Assembly: GCF_006716695.1 (NCBI RefSeq) | Contig: NZ_VFPN01000001.1 | Location: forward strand, 496,001-560,000 | DNA: 64,000 nucleotides | DNA from: Klugiella xanthotipulae | Lineage (GTDB): Bacteria; Actinomycetota; Actinomycetes; Actinomycetales; Microbacteriaceae | Direction: 5' to 3' | Notes under the pieces: model-generated | Databases searched by the model: none | What the model was told of the DNA's origin: nothing | What the model saw: the letters and a program-made list of their open reading frames with translations, nothing else | Position numbers and translations under genes: made by a program | Shown here: piece by piece, positions 9,957 to 19,793 of the stretch | How positions within the stretch are numbered: position 1 is the first letter of the stretch | How the letters are laid out: each line of letters begins with the position of its first letter

Positions 9957-10619
9957 CTATCCCCCGACCGCACCGACCGAGGCAGCATCGTTCAGACCGA
10001 TGACGCCGTAGTCCCAGCCCTTACGGCGGTAAACCACGCTGGGCTTCTGCGACCGAACCTCCACAAAAAGGTAAAAGTCGTGACCCACGAGCTCCATCTG
10101 GTCAACGGCCTCCTCGACCGTCAGGTAGGTGGCCGGAAACTCCTTGGAGCGAATGACAACGGGACTGTAGCTCTCGTCGCCTGCCGCCGCGGAGTCGGAC
10201 ACAGCGGGGATAGAGCCGGTGCTCACTCGGTCGATCACCTCTACATCCGCCGGTGTGATGTCTACCACGCTGAAGTCGGCGTTGGCTGCCTCACCCAGGG
10301 ATGTGCGTCCGCGACCGCGGCGCTCCTTCTTACGGTCTTTGGCGCGACGTATCCGCTCGATCAATCGACCCATAGCGGTATCAAAGGCAGAGTATTTGTC
10401 GCTCCCATCGGATTCCGCCCGCACAACGGGGCCGGGACCGATAAGCGTGAGTTCAACCCGGTCGCCGTTTGAGGGGCTGCGATCACTCTGACGGGAAACC
10501 TTGATTTCAAGGACCTGCGCGCGTTCATCGAGAGTGGAGATTTTATCGGTCTTAGCCCGGGCATAAGTTTCGAAGCGATCGGTAATTCCAACGTTTCGAC
10601 CACGGATGTTAACTTCCAC
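9957..10619 (-). CDS. hpf: Ribosome hibernation promoting factor, long form
   Basis: A 220-residue long-form HPF/YfiA protein. The N-terminal beta-alpha domain (VEVNIRGRNVGITDRF onward, about 1-100) binds the 30S decoding region and the C-terminal domain (about 155-215, with FPATYLTVEEAVDQMELVGH) dimerises ribosomes into 100S particles. I chose the GTG at 10619 because AGGGAGG lies about 6 nt before it. An upstream in-frame ATG at 10646 would place that sequence inside the gene and adds residues not seen in the family. It sits between comF and secA as in related genomes. Confidence 0.93.
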   Translation of the reverse strand: MEVNIRGRNVGITDRFETYARAKTDKISTLDERAQVLEIKVSRQSDRSPSNGDRVELTLIGPGPVVRAESDGSDKYSAFDTAMGRLIERIRRAKDRKKERRGRGRTSLGEAANADFSVVDITPADVEVIDRVSTGSIPAVSDSAAAGDESYSPVVIRSKEFPATYLTVEEAVDQMELVGHDFYLFVEVRSQKPSVVYRRKGWDYGVIGLNDAASVGAVGG

Positions 10620-10718
10620 GATTGACCTCCCTGTCGTGCGATTCATCGCCCTCTGGTGGGCGATTGTCTCGCTCCTTGTTCCCTAACGGTACCCGGTGAC
10701 GACGAGTTCAACAACAGG

Positions 10719-11492
10719 TTAACTGGAATGTCGCTGAGCATATGCGATGGTGACAATTCCCACCACCTGCGCACCCGCTGCGTGCAGGGCTCGGCAGGCC
10801 TCGCGCACGCTTGCACCGGTGGTAATGAGGTCGTCCACAAGCAGCACCCGGCACCCACGAACCCGAGGCGAAGCGCTCATGGTGTGGGTAACATTGCGGA
10901 TGCGCGCGTCCCGTCCCAGCCCCACCTGGTCTCGGCGGGGGCGGGAACACAACCAGGGGCGCAGGCTCAGGCGGTATCCCCCGCGCTGGCGAAGCACCCG
11001 AATCGCACCCCGGGCCGCACATTCCATATGGCGGAAACCTCTGGCCCGCTCGCTCGCCCGTGTGGAGGGCAGGGGCACAACCAGAGGCAGAGACGGACGG
11101 CTCTCCCGGGCACCGCAGGCCAGAGCATCGCTCGCCAGGATACCCTCCGCGAGGAGCCGGGCGAGAGCCGGGATGGCATCGCTGCGGCCACGCTCCTTCA
11201 CAGCTACGATCACGCCACGCACGGCATCCGTGTAGGGACAGGCAGAAAAGACGGGTGGGAGTGGCGCGGGAGGTCCGGCTGCGGGGCCCTGTCGGACCAA
11301 CGGTGCAAGCCGCTGGGCCGTTGGCCGGGGATGCAGGACTGTGGCGCAGCCACGGCAGAGCGAGCGGTCGGGTGCCGCGCACAGCACGCAGTGGGTGGGC
11401 ACGCACAGCGCGGCGATATCGAGAGCAGCCTCGCGGAAAAGCGCGCGGGCGGTATGGGGCGTGAGCGGGCGGGGGCTGGAGGAGTGGGTCAT
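10719..11492 (-). CDS. comF: ComF-family phosphoribosyltransferase-like protein
   Basis: About 257 residues. The N-terminus has a Cys cluster (Cys30, 35, 38, 46, 49; zinc-ribbon pattern) and the C-terminal part is a type I phosphoribosyltransferase fold with the PRPP motif VLLVDDLITTGAS. ComF proteins are linked to DNA uptake in Firmicutes, but in actinobacteria the role is unproven. The start is uncertain: ATG at 11492 (GGAG only 2 nt away) or GTG at 11564. Ends 72 nt before the hpf open frame (100 nt before its chosen GTG). Confidence 0.85.
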   Translation of the reverse strand: MTHSSSPRPLTPHTARALFREAALDIAALCVPTHCVLCAAPDRSLCRGCATVLHPRPTAQRLAPLVRQGPAAGPPAPLPPVFSACPYTDAVRGVIVAVKERGRSDAIPALARLLAEGILASDALACGARESRPSLPLVVPLPSTRASERARGFRHMECAARGAIRVLRQRGGYRLSLRPWLCSRPRRDQVGLGRDARIRNVTHTMSASPRVRGCRVLLVDDLITTGASVREACRALHAAGAQVVGIVTIAYAQRHSS

Positions 11493-11594
11493 GACTCCAG
11501 GATGCACCGGGGCGGAGTATCCAGCACCCAATGACCGGTCACCGGTATACAGATCGCGCACCACACCACCTGTGGAGGAGACCCCCGAACCCGC

Positions 11595-13274
11595 CTATCC
11601 GCGTTTGGCGAGGGCGGTGATATCGACCGCGACCTCCTGCCAGCTCGACCCTCGGTACTCACGAAGCACACCGTCGGAATCCAGCACCCGCAGCTGCGAG
11701 ATGCTGTTACCGCCGGCAATCGACTCAATGCTGGAGGCGGGGCCCAGATTTTCGCTGCGACCGCCCACGCTCAGCACCTCCACGCTGGCCGAGCCCGATG
11801 ACGACGTGGCGAGGGCGATCTGGCTCTCGTCGATCCAGTCAACATCAACCGGCCTCTCGGTGAAGACCGCCAGCTCAACGGGCTCGGTAAAAGCCGTCGG
11901 GATCCCACCCGCCCCGCGGATAACCCCGGACACGGCAAGAACGTAGTCATCGCCCCGGTCGTACAGCGCGACCAAACGGGTGCCATCGCGTGAGATCCGC
12001 AGTTTCTCGATGGAGACGGCATCCAACCAGGGGGCAGGGGGCACAGCCGTCACCCCCGCCTGATTCTTCACCCGCAGGGCCCGCGGCTGACCGTGCGGCA
12101 CCGACCAAACAAACCCGTATCCGTCGAGCGTGGGGTCGATCAGACCCGGCCGACTATCAGCGAGCGTCGCGGCCGTGTTGGTGGCAAAAAAGACGCCCTC
12201 GGGAGTGACATAGACGACGGTGGCCTGATCCCGCGACACCGTAATACCGCGGGCAGAGGCATCCACCACGATGTTACTGAGTTTGCCGAACGGCGTGATC
12301 CGCTGCGTCCCCAACTCACCAAAGGTGCCGTCGGACACCACAATCGGCTTACTGGGCACGCGAGGGTAGCGCTCCGCCCACGAAGGGTCGGCAGGGCCCG
12401 ACAGCAGCACGCTCTGATCAACGGAGAGGGAGGCTCGGGTGACCCCGGCCACGCGAGACAGACTCGTCTCTATCTGGGCCAGCATCATGCGCAACGCGGG
12501 GGTCTCGGCGGTGAGCGCCTCGGGCGAGAGATCCACCTGAGCGAGACCGGACACGACGGGAACGGAACTTGCCGCGAGCACGGTTCCCTCGGGGAAGGCC
12601 GTCGTGGTAACCCCCTCCCGCAACAGCACGCTCGGGCCTTCCAGCAACTCGGTGACGATACGCGTAGCGGTCGTGGCGCCGCGGAGAAACCAGCGCTGAT
12701 CGGGTACCAGCACCCGGGATTGGGGAGCGAGAAAATACAGTGAGTGCTCGTTGAAAACGCTGGGGAACATATCTTCATCGAGCACGATGCCATCCTCAGC
12801 CACGCTGATCCGCCACTCCCCCAGCACCCGCTGCAACTCAAAATGCAACTGGATCGCGCCGCCCATACCGGCGGCACGCATCGTCCCGTGCTCGTCAACC
12901 GAGGCGACCGCGTTGAGCGTCATCCGCACCGAGTCGCCCTCGGGCGTAACGGGGCGCTGACCCGAGTCAATCACCACACCGGCGTGGGGGTTCCACGTTG
13001 TGCTGAGGCCGGGGGCCAGAAACTCGCGGGCAATCGCGTAGTCGCTTGTCGCGCTCGATGCTGCCGCGATAAAGCCGATCACGATGTCCTCCTGCGAGGC
13101 ACCCGGAACGGGCCGGGCCGGGTTAAAAATGAGCGATTCTTCCGTCTCGGGGTCAACGCCCTGCCCGGGGTAGACCGTTCCGGACCGCGGAATGCCGACC
13201 TGACATCCGGCCAGAATAGCGGCCAGCAGGACGGCACACACGCCAATCCCGGCGCGGTGTAGACGGCGTCTCAT
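11595..13274 (-). CDS. lpqB: Lipoprotein LpqB
   Basis: A 559-residue exported lipoprotein with signal peptide and lipobox LAGC (Cys24). The middle contains a GerMN-type sporulation/germination fold (about 180-310) and the C-terminal half is the LpqB beta-propeller. In mycobacteria LpqB interacts with the extracytoplasmic part of MtrB and modulates MtrA phosphorylation. Start ATG 13274 overlaps the mtrB stop (ATGA), indicating translational coupling; the frame is open further upstream but lies inside mtrB. Confidence 0.94.
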   Translation of the reverse strand: MRRRLHRAGIGVCAVLLAAILAGCQVGIPRSGTVYPGQGVDPETEESLIFNPARPVPGASQEDIVIGFIAAASSATSDYAIAREFLAPGLSTTWNPHAGVVIDSGQRPVTPEGDSVRMTLNAVASVDEHGTMRAAGMGGAIQLHFELQRVLGEWRISVAEDGIVLDEDMFPSVFNEHSLYFLAPQSRVLVPDQRWFLRGATTATRIVTELLEGPSVLLREGVTTTAFPEGTVLAASSVPVVSGLAQVDLSPEALTAETPALRMMLAQIETSLSRVAGVTRASLSVDQSVLLSGPADPSWAERYPRVPSKPIVVSDGTFGELGTQRITPFGKLSNIVVDASARGITVSRDQATVVYVTPEGVFFATNTAATLADSRPGLIDPTLDGYGFVWSVPHGQPRALRVKNQAGVTAVPPAPWLDAVSIEKLRISRDGTRLVALYDRGDDYVLAVSGVIRGAGGIPTAFTEPVELAVFTERPVDVDWIDESQIALATSSSGSASVEVLSVGGRSENLGPASSIESIAGGNSISQLRVLDSDGVLREYRGSSWQEVAVDITALAKRG

Positions 13275-14929
13275 GGGGTCTCCTCGGCGGTAGCGCTGGA
13301 GGGGGCGGGGATGACTGCAGCGTAGGCGGCATCCTCCTCGTCGGCGGGAACAAGCGGGAGCGGCGAGCGCACGATCTCGGTGCCCTCGATGCGTGGCAGC
13401 GTGAGGCGGAAGCAGGTGCCGTGGCCCAGCTCGGACCATACCTCCAGACGTCCGCCGTGCGCGGCGGCATCCTCCAGCGAGATCGCGAGGCCAAGGCCCG
13501 TGCCGCCAATCGTGCGCTTGCGGGAGGGGTCGGCCCGCCAGAAACGGTCGAACGAACGCTCGGCGGCCTCCGGAGTCATCCCCACACCGTAGTCACGGAC
13601 CGACAGGGCGACAGCCGTCTCATTGGAATCAACCGTGACGATGATGGGTCTCGACTCACCGTGTTCGATGGCGTTGCCCAGGAGATTGTTGACAATGCGG
13701 CGAATGCGGCGGGGGTCGAGGTCGGCGTCCAGGTATCCACCGTTGGCCACGAGTGTGACGGTGGAACCGCTCTTCTCGGCGAGGCTGCTCATGCCCTCAA
13801 CCTCTTCCTCAGCGAGGCGCACCAGATTGGTGGGGTCGCGCTCCAGGGTGACCGACCCGGCGTCGTAACGGGAGATTTCGAGCAGGTCGTTGAGGAGACG
13901 CTCAAAACGGTCCACCTGAGTGTGCAGAAGTTCGGCCGTGCGCGCGGTGGGCGGTTTAAACTCGCCGCGCTGTGCGTACAGCACGTCACCGGCGAGGCGG
14001 ATGGTAGTGAGCGGGGTGCGCAATTCGTGCGACACATCGGACACAAATCGCTGCTGCATCGTCGAGAGCTCAGCCAGATCACTGATCCGACTCTGCAGAC
14101 TGTCGGCCATCTCGTTAAAAGATTGGGAAAGGATATTGAACGATTCATCCCCCTGTTCGGGCATCCGCACATGGCTCTCCCCCAGGGCCAGGCGACGGCT
14201 CGTCTCCGCGGCGACCCGGATGGGGCGGAAGACGAGCCGCACGATCGTCCACACGAGCACGCCCAGCATGGCCATGAGCAGCACACCCGTGACGAGCATG
14301 GTGCGCTGAACATAGCCGAGAGTCTGCTCGGCATCCGCAAGGCTGTAGGCGATGTAGAGACCGTAGATGCCGGCAGATCCGGGGAACACCAGCTGGGAAC
14401 CGACGACGATGCCGGCACTGGTGGAGCCATCCGCGTTGGTCAGGGTGACGGATTGCCAATACTGTGACTCCTCGCCATCACGTACCTCCTGTACCAGCTC
14501 GCCGGTGATGACGTTGCCGGAGAGGCCCTCGCTCGCAAAGTTTTGCGGGGTGTCGAAGGAAAATTTCTGGCCGGGCATCCGCTGAAGCGAAATGAGCTGG
14601 CTCGATGAGGTGTCCCGGATGGCACCCCGCATGGTGATCACGAGGCTGTTGAGCGAGACGCGGTCGGCGGCATCCGAAGCGTCGAGAAGTCGCTGAGCGG
14701 AGGCCGTGGCCCGTGCCGAGTCGGCGAGCACCTGGTCTTTGCGGGTGTTAAAAAGGTCTCCGCCGATACTGAGCAACAGGTAGGTGCCACACAGGACAAT
14801 GGCGATGGCCGTGACAACACCCGTGATGGTCATGGTGCGCACCTTGAGTGAGGACAGCCAGGTGCTGCGCAGGGTGGCCCGGGTGGCCGCCCCCCACCGA
14901 CTCAGCCGCTCCCCCACCGGCGAGGTCAT
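13271..14929 (-). CDS. mtrB: Sensor histidine kinase MtrB
   Basis: A 552-residue kinase: first membrane helix about 33-55, extracytoplasmic sensor about 60-205, second helix about 210-232, HAMP about 233-285, HisKA with FVSDVSHELRTPL (His301), and HATPase with NNLLGNAIEHG, DYGVGM and GGTGLGLAI. It phosphorylates MtrA and controls cell-wall and division genes in actinobacteria. Its start overlaps the mtrA stop and its stop overlaps the lpqB start, both as ATGA. Confidence 0.96.
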   Translation of the reverse strand: MTSPVGERLSRWGAATRATLRSTWLSSLKVRTMTITGVVTAIAIVLCGTYLLLSIGGDLFNTRKDQVLADSARATASAQRLLDASDAADRVSLNSLVITMRGAIRDTSSSQLISLQRMPGQKFSFDTPQNFASEGLSGNVITGELVQEVRDGEESQYWQSVTLTNADGSTSAGIVVGSQLVFPGSAGIYGLYIAYSLADAEQTLGYVQRTMLVTGVLLMAMLGVLVWTIVRLVFRPIRVAAETSRRLALGESHVRMPEQGDESFNILSQSFNEMADSLQSRISDLAELSTMQQRFVSDVSHELRTPLTTIRLAGDVLYAQRGEFKPPTARTAELLHTQVDRFERLLNDLLEISRYDAGSVTLERDPTNLVRLAEEEVEGMSSLAEKSGSTVTLVANGGYLDADLDPRRIRRIVNNLLGNAIEHGESRPIIVTVDSNETAVALSVRDYGVGMTPEAAERSFDRFWRADPSRKRTIGGTGLGLAISLEDAAAHGGRLEVWSELGHGTCFRLTLPRIEGTEIVRSPLPLVPADEEDAAYAAVIPAPSSATAEETP

Positions 14930-15609
14930 TCGATGACTGCGCCCGCCCGGTAACCCACACCGCGCACGGTTGTGACGATGATGGGCTGGTCGGGGTCTCT
15001 CTCGACCTTGGCACGCAAACGCTGCACATGGACATTCACCAGGCGAGTATCGGCCTTGTACTGGTAACCCCAGACACGCTCCAGTAGTGCCTCACGGCTG
15101 AAGACCTGCTGCGGTTTGGAGGCCAGCGTGAGTAAAAGATTAAATTCGAGTGGGGTGAGGTTGATACGCTCGGACCCGCGGCGCACCTCGTGACCGACGA
15201 CATCCAGGGTGAGGTCGCCCACCCTGACCTCATCGCTCACCTCGACCGCCGCGGGGCGCAGACGGGTACGGATACGCGCAACAAGTTCCACCGGGTTGAA
15301 CGGTTTGACCACGTAGTCGTCGGCACCGGCTTCGAGGCCACGCACCACATCCGTGGTGTCCGTCTTGGCCGTGAGCATGATGATGGGCACACCCGATTCG
15401 AGCCGCAGGAGCTGGCAGATCTCAATACCGTCCAGGCCGGGCAGCATCACGTCGAGCAGCACGAGGTCGGGCCGCGACTCCCGGAAAATATCCATGGCCG
15501 CGGCCCCGTCGTTGCAAAAGACGGGCTCAAACTGCTCCCCCTCAAGAACAATACCGATCATTTCGGACAGCGCTACGTCGTCGTCAACCACGAGAATGCG
15601 AGGGTTCAT
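14926..15609 (-). CDS. mtrA: Response regulator MtrA
   Basis: A 227-residue OmpR-family regulator: receiver domain with Asp9/Asp10 and phospho-acceptor Asp53 (LLDVMLPGLDG), Lys near 102 (VVKPFNP), and a winged-helix domain at about 130-225 (SREALLERVWGYQYKADTRL). The ATG at 15607-15609 gives the canonical N-terminus, although the AGGAGG in front is only 1 nt away; translation may be leaderless or use a different spacing. Divergently arranged with the 15685 operon, leaving 75 nt for both promoters. Confidence 0.95.
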   Translation of the reverse strand: MNPRILVVDDDVALSEMIGIVLEGEQFEPVFCNDGAAAMDIFRESRPDLVLLDVMLPGLDGIEICQLLRLESGVPIIMLTAKTDTTDVVRGLEAGADDYVVKPFNPVELVARIRTRLRPAAVEVSDEVRVGDLTLDVVGHEVRRGSERINLTPLEFNLLLTLASKPQQVFSREALLERVWGYQYKADTRLVNVHVQRLRAKVERDPDQPIIVTTVRGVGYRAGAVIE

Positions 15610-15684
15610 GCCTCCTATTATGTCGGTGGAAACTGTGCAGCCCGAATGTCTGCACCGGAGGGCCCCCTGTGACACCATGGAGGG

Positions 15685-16857
15685 GTGGATAATAATCGCG
15701 AGTGGACGGCCCCGGACAGTTCCGGACAGGGGCCCGGATACGGCCAACCTAGCTATGGCCAACCCGGCTATGGCCAACCCGGCTACCCTCAGGTACCCGG
15801 ATGGTCACCTGCCCCTCAGCCTGGCCTGATCCCCCTGCGACCGCTGGGATTTGGCACCCTGATCGGGGTGCCGTTTCAGGTGTTCCGCCGCAATCCTCGG
15901 CCCACCCTCGGCGCAGCGCTCCTCCTGCAGACCGGCATCGCGCTGCTATCGAGCACCATTATGGGTTTGCTCCTCTGGTACTTCGTGAATCGATACATGT
16001 CAGCGATGTCGAGTGACCAGGAGGCCATCCTGGCGGGCGGGATCGCCACCGGGATCGCCGTGGTACTCCTCCAAGCGGCCATCCAACTCGTGACCGCGAG
16101 CCTCATGCAGGGGATTATCTCGGCGGAGGTCGCCCAGGCCACAATCGGCCGCAAGCGCACCTTCCGCCAGCTCTGGCAGTTGGTCGCGCCCCGGTTTGGC
16201 ACGCTCCTGCTGTGGTCGCTGCTCACAAGCGTGGCAACGCTTCTGAGTGTTGGGGTGGCACTGAGCCCCACCATCCTGCTGATCGTGGCCGCCGTGGATG
16301 GCAACGCGGGATTCGGTTGGGGAGTGGTCGCCGTGCTCCTCACCATCGCGCTTCTTCTGGGGGCCGGGGTTGTGTATGCCTGGGTCAGCACCAAGTTGGC
16401 CATCGTTCCCGCCACAATTGTGCTCGAAAAGGCCTCGCTGGGGGTGGCTATCACCCGCTCCTGGCGGCTCACATCCGGCGCGTTCTGGCGCACATTTGGC
16501 GTGATCGTTTTGTTCTCTGTCATCATCACGACGGCGGCCTCGATCATCACGGTGCCCCTCGGTCTGGTGTACCAGCTCTTCAGCGCGTTCTCGATGGCCG
16601 ACCCCAGCGGCACGCAGGCGATGACGGCGCTTATTATCTACTACATCGCCTCATTAGTCCTCAACCTCATCCTGTCGGCGATCACCACTGTGGCCACCTC
16701 GGCCTGCTACAGCCTGATCTATATTGATCGGCGGATACGCGCCAAGGGCCTCGATGTGGACCTCGTGCGCTACACCGAGTACCACGCGTCTGACACCGAT
16801 GCGAGCCCCCTCGACAACCCCTTCCTGCCTCGGCCAACCAGCTTCGGACCCCAATGA
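15685..16857 (+). CDS. Polytopic membrane protein with GYGQP-repeat N-terminus
   Basis: A 390-residue protein with a Tyr/Gly/Gln/Pro repeat tail (about residues 12-36, repeats GYGQP encoded by a near-perfect 15-bp unit) followed by six or so hydrophobic segments from residue 70 to 355. It resembles the membrane domain found in glycerophosphodiester phosphodiesterase-associated proteins (GPDPase_memb-like), but no catalytic domain is present. Start GTG 15685. It is the first gene of a five-gene operon with DUF4129, DUF4350, MoxR and DUF58 proteins. Confidence 0.82.
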   Translation: MDNNREWTAPDSSGQGPGYGQPSYGQPGYGQPGYPQVPGWSPAPQPGLIPLRPLGFGTLIGVPFQVFRRNPRPTLGAALLLQTGIALLSSTIMGLLLWYFVNRYMSAMSSDQEAILAGGIATGIAVVLLQAAIQLVTASLMQGIISAEVAQATIGRKRTFRQLWQLVAPRFGTLLLWSLLTSVATLLSVGVALSPTILLIVAAVDGNAGFGWGVVAVLLTIALLLGAGVVYAWVSTKLAIVPATIVLEKASLGVAITRSWRLTSGAFWRTFGVIVLFSVIITTAASIITVPLGLVYQLFSAFSMADPSGTQAMTALIIYYIASLVLNLILSAITTVATSACYSLIYIDRRIRAKGLDVDLVRYTEYHASDTDASPLDNPFLPRPTSFGPQ

Positions 16858-17540
16858 GAGCAGCCAGCGCCACCCTGCTGAGTGGTATCCCCCTCGACCC
16901 CGACGCCGACGAGGCGCGGCAGCTTCTGGAACGCGAGCTCGCCCAACCTGCCTACACCTCGGCCCAGCCCAACTGGTTTGATCTCCTCTCCGAGCGGGTG
17001 TGGGAGTGGGTGTTGTCGCTCTTTAGTCAGCTGAACGGTGGCGGCAGCTGGGGCGCCTGGGGCCAGGTTGTCGTGGTGGGGGTCCTGGTGGCCCTCATCA
17101 CAGCCGCCCTCCTCATCTTTGGGCTGCCCCGGCTACGCCACCGTCAGGCGGGGGAGAACCGCGCCCTGTTCGGCGAGGCAGAGACGCGCAGTGCTGCCGA
17201 GCTTCGAGCCGCCGCCGCCGAGGCCGCCCGCGCCGCCGACTGGAACCTCGCGGTGGTGGAGTGCTACCGCGCCATTGCCCGCAGCCTTGACGACCGCGTG
17301 ATCGTGACCGTGCTGCCCGGAATGACCGCCCAAACCCTGGCCACCGAGGCCGCCCACAGCGTCACACGCGAACGCGAAGCTCTGCGCGTCGCTGCGCGCG
17401 CCTTCGACGCGGCCCGCTACCTTAATGAGACCCTCACCCCCGACCACTACGCGCAGGTCACCGAACTTGATACCCGACTCCGGGGAGCCCGAGTGACGGC
17501 CGGTGCCGTTCCTCCCCCGCTCGTTGCGAGGGAGGAATAG
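16854..17540 (+). CDS. DUF4129 domain membrane protein
   Basis: A 228-residue protein with one membrane segment (about 74-96) and a cytoplasmic helical C-terminal half containing the DUF4129 pattern (WNLAVVECYRAIARSLDDR, then AARYLNETLTPDHYAQVTEL). DUF4129 proteins usually sit with MoxR/DUF58 genes and sometimes transglutaminase membrane proteins. Start overlaps the stop of the preceding gene by 4 nt (ATGA). Confidence 0.85.
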   Translation: MRAASATLLSGIPLDPDADEARQLLERELAQPAYTSAQPNWFDLLSERVWEWVLSLFSQLNGGGSWGAWGQVVVVGVLVALITAALLIFGLPRLRHRQAGENRALFGEAETRSAAELRAAAAEAARAADWNLAVVECYRAIARSLDDRVIVTVLPGMTAQTLATEAAHSVTREREALRVAARAFDAARYLNETLTPDHYAQVTELDTRLRGARVTAGAVPPPLVAREE

Positions 17541-18802
17541 TGAACGCAGCCGCCGTGACCGCTGACCCCGTCGCCACACCGACCGATACCGTACTCACCC
17601 CCCGCCTGGGCGCGCGCCTCCGGCAGGCCCGCATGTGGCTGATTCTGCTGGCCGTCGTGCTGATCGGGGCGGTCATCCTCTTTCTTCGCAACGGCCAGGC
17701 CACCACCACGGAGGGTGATCTCAACCCGGAAAGTCCCTATCCGGCAGGGTCGCAGGCCCTTGCGGAGGTACTGCGACAACAGGGGGTTGACGTGCGCGTG
17801 GCCACCAGCCTCGACGAGGCTACCGCCCTGGCCGAGGAGGACAGCACCGTGGTGGTGAATGATACCGGGGGTGTACTGAACTCCGATCAACTCGACCGGC
17901 TGCTCCGGCTCGGCGCAGAAACCGTTTTTATCCAGCCCACATTTGGCACCCTCAGCCACCTCGACCTACCCGTCGCGCTCGGGCCCGTGGCGGGATCCTC
18001 CAACGAGGACGCCCTCACGCTATCGGCCGACTGCGACCTACCGGCCGCCGCCCGGGCCGACACCATCACCGGGAGGGGCACCAGCTACACACCACTCGAA
18101 CCCATCGAGGGTTGGGTGGGCTGCTTCGCCGACAGCGAGGGGAACGACGCGATTGCCGTGATCGGGGGCGAGCATCCACTCACCCTGCTCGGCATCAGCG
18201 ATGTGCTACGCAACAGCACCATCACTCGGGAGGGCAATGCAGCCCTCGCGCTGGGAGTGCTCGGCGGGCACAGCACGCTCGTGTGGTACACCGCGGGGGT
18301 GGCGGATATCGCCCAGGGCACCCCGCCGACCACCACCGAGCTCCTCCCCGGCTGGGTGCCACCCGTGATGCTGCTCCTGGGCCTCACCGCGCTCACCGCG
18401 GCCGTCTGGCGTGGCCGCCGACTCGGCCCGCTCACCATCGAAAATCTGCCCGTGACCGTCAAGGCCGGCGAGACCACCGAGGGCCGCGCGCGACTGTACG
18501 CCACCAACCTGGCGAGCGAACACGCCGCCCAGATCCTCCGCAACGGCACTGTGCACCGGCTGTCCCGGCTTCTGGGGGTGACGGATACCGCCGCCACCGT
18601 GATCCCGGTTGTCGCAGGCCTCACCGGTTGGCCGATCGCCGAGGTGCACGCGCTGCTCATCGGCAACGACCCCGTCACCAGCGCGGGACTCACCCGACTG
18701 GGACAGACCCTGAACACCCTGGAGACCGACGCCCGGGCCCGCATCCACGGAGCCAGCCCTCCCCACGACCATCCCCGCCAGCAGGAAGAGAACCCCACAT
18801 GA
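17540..18802 (+). CDS. DUF4350 domain membrane protein
   Basis: A 420-residue protein with a membrane helix at about 32-50, an extracytoplasmic DUF4350 Rossmann-like domain (YPAGSQALAEVLRQQGVDV; VVVNDTGGVL) up to about 260, and a second helix near 274-292 followed by a cytoplasmic tail. Begins with GTG that shares its first base with the last base of the previous stop. Function unknown; it belongs to the MoxR/DUF58 operon. Confidence 0.85.
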   Translation: MNAAAVTADPVATPTDTVLTPRLGARLRQARMWLILLAVVLIGAVILFLRNGQATTTEGDLNPESPYPAGSQALAEVLRQQGVDVRVATSLDEATALAEEDSTVVVNDTGGVLNSDQLDRLLRLGAETVFIQPTFGTLSHLDLPVALGPVAGSSNEDALTLSADCDLPAAARADTITGRGTSYTPLEPIEGWVGCFADSEGNDAIAVIGGEHPLTLLGISDVLRNSTITREGNAALALGVLGGHSTLVWYTAGVADIAQGTPPTTTELLPGWVPPVMLLLGLTALTAAVWRGRRLGPLTIENLPVTVKAGETTEGRARLYATNLASEHAAQILRNGTVHRLSRLLGVTDTAATVIPVVAGLTGWPIAEVHALLIGNDPVTSAGLTRLGQTLNTLETDARARIHGASPPHDHPRQQEENPT

Positions 18803-19791
18803 CCACGACTCCCGACGCGACCATCCCCGGTCCCCACCCGACTGACTCACTGCGCCGAGCGCTCAACGCCGTGCGCGTCGAGGTTGATAAAGCGGTCGTG
18901 GGCCAGGAGGGTGCGGTAACGGGCCTGATTATCGCGCTGCTCGCCCGCGGCCACGTACTGCTAGAGGGCGTGCCCGGGGTGGCCAAAACCCTGCTCGTGC
19001 GCGCGCTCGCCCACTCGCTCTCGCTCGACACCAAGCGGGTGCAATTCACTCCCGACCTGATGCCGGGCGATGTAACCGGTTCGCTCATCTACGACGCGAC
19101 CGCCGGAGAATTTGAGTTTCGGGAGGGCCCGGTGTTTACCAACATCCTGCTCGCCGACGAGATCAACCGAACACCACCCAAAACGCAGTCGGCCCTGCTG
19201 GAGGCGATGGAGGAGCGGCAGGTGAGCGCGGACGGCGTGACCCGCGCCCTGCCCACACCGTTTATGGTGGCCGCCACACAAAACCCCATCGAACACGAGG
19301 GCACCTACACGCTGCCCGAGGCACAGCTCGACCGCTTCCTCCTCAAACTGGTCCTCGACCTGCCACCCCGCGACGTAGAGATCGAGGTGCTACACCGGCA
19401 CTCGCAGGGCTTCAACCCCCGCGACCTCACCGCCGCCGGACTCACCCCCGTGCTCACCGCCGAAACACTCGCGGCCGCACAGCAGGAGGTACGCCGTGTG
19501 GTCGTGCAACCCGAGGTACTCGGCTACATCGTGGATGTCGCCCGCGGCACCCGCTACGCCCCCTCCGTGAAACTCGGCGTGAGCCCGCGCGGCACCACGG
19601 CACTGCTCGCCGCCGCACAGGCCTGGGCGTGGCTGAGCGGCTTTACCGCGGTGACCCCCGACCATGTGCAGGCGATGGCGCTGCCCGTGCTGCGCCACCG
19701 CATCCAACTGCAACCCGAGGCCGAGCTGGAGGGGGTCAGCGCCGACAGCATCCTGCGCTCGGTTCTTCAGCAGGTTCGCGTTCCGGTCTAA
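18799..19791 (+). CDS. MoxR-family AAA+ ATPase
   Basis: A 330-residue AAA_3 ATPase: Walker A GVPGVAKT (57-64), Walker B ILLADEINR (from 116), sensor-1 ATQNPIEHEGTYTLPEAQLD, and the C-terminal lid domain with SVKLGVSPRGTTALL. MoxR ATPases act as chaperones for insertion or activation of partner proteins, often VWA or DUF58 proteins; the DUF58 gene follows directly. The ATG at 18799 overlaps the DUF4350 stop (ATGA); the long frame upstream of it is a shadow. Confidence 0.93.
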   Translation: MTTTPDATIPGPHPTDSLRRALNAVRVEVDKAVVGQEGAVTGLIIALLARGHVLLEGVPGVAKTLLVRALAHSLSLDTKRVQFTPDLMPGDVTGSLIYDATAGEFEFREGPVFTNILLADEINRTPPKTQSALLEAMEERQVSADGVTRALPTPFMVAATQNPIEHEGTYTLPEAQLDRFLLKLVLDLPPRDVEIEVLHRHSQGFNPRDLTAAGLTPVLTAETLAAAQQEVRRVVVQPEVLGYIVDVARGTRYAPSVKLGVSPRGTTALLAAAQAWAWLSGFTAVTPDHVQAMALPVLRHRIQLQPEAELEGVSADSILRSVLQQVRVPV

Positions 19792-19793
19792 TC

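Noticed and set aside
10656-11534. Plus-strand 292-aa open frame across the comF region
   Set aside because: Antisense to comF, with low-complexity Arg/Gly/Ala composition and no family features.
15730-15790. Repeat array as mobile or CRISPR element
   Set aside because: The 15-bp units encode the in-frame GYGQP tail of a membrane protein, so the repeat is coding.
18112-18798. Long upstream extension of the MoxR frame
   Set aside because: It lies fully inside the DUF4350 gene and is Arg/His/Pro-rich; the ATG at 18799 gives the family N-terminus and an ATGA overlap.
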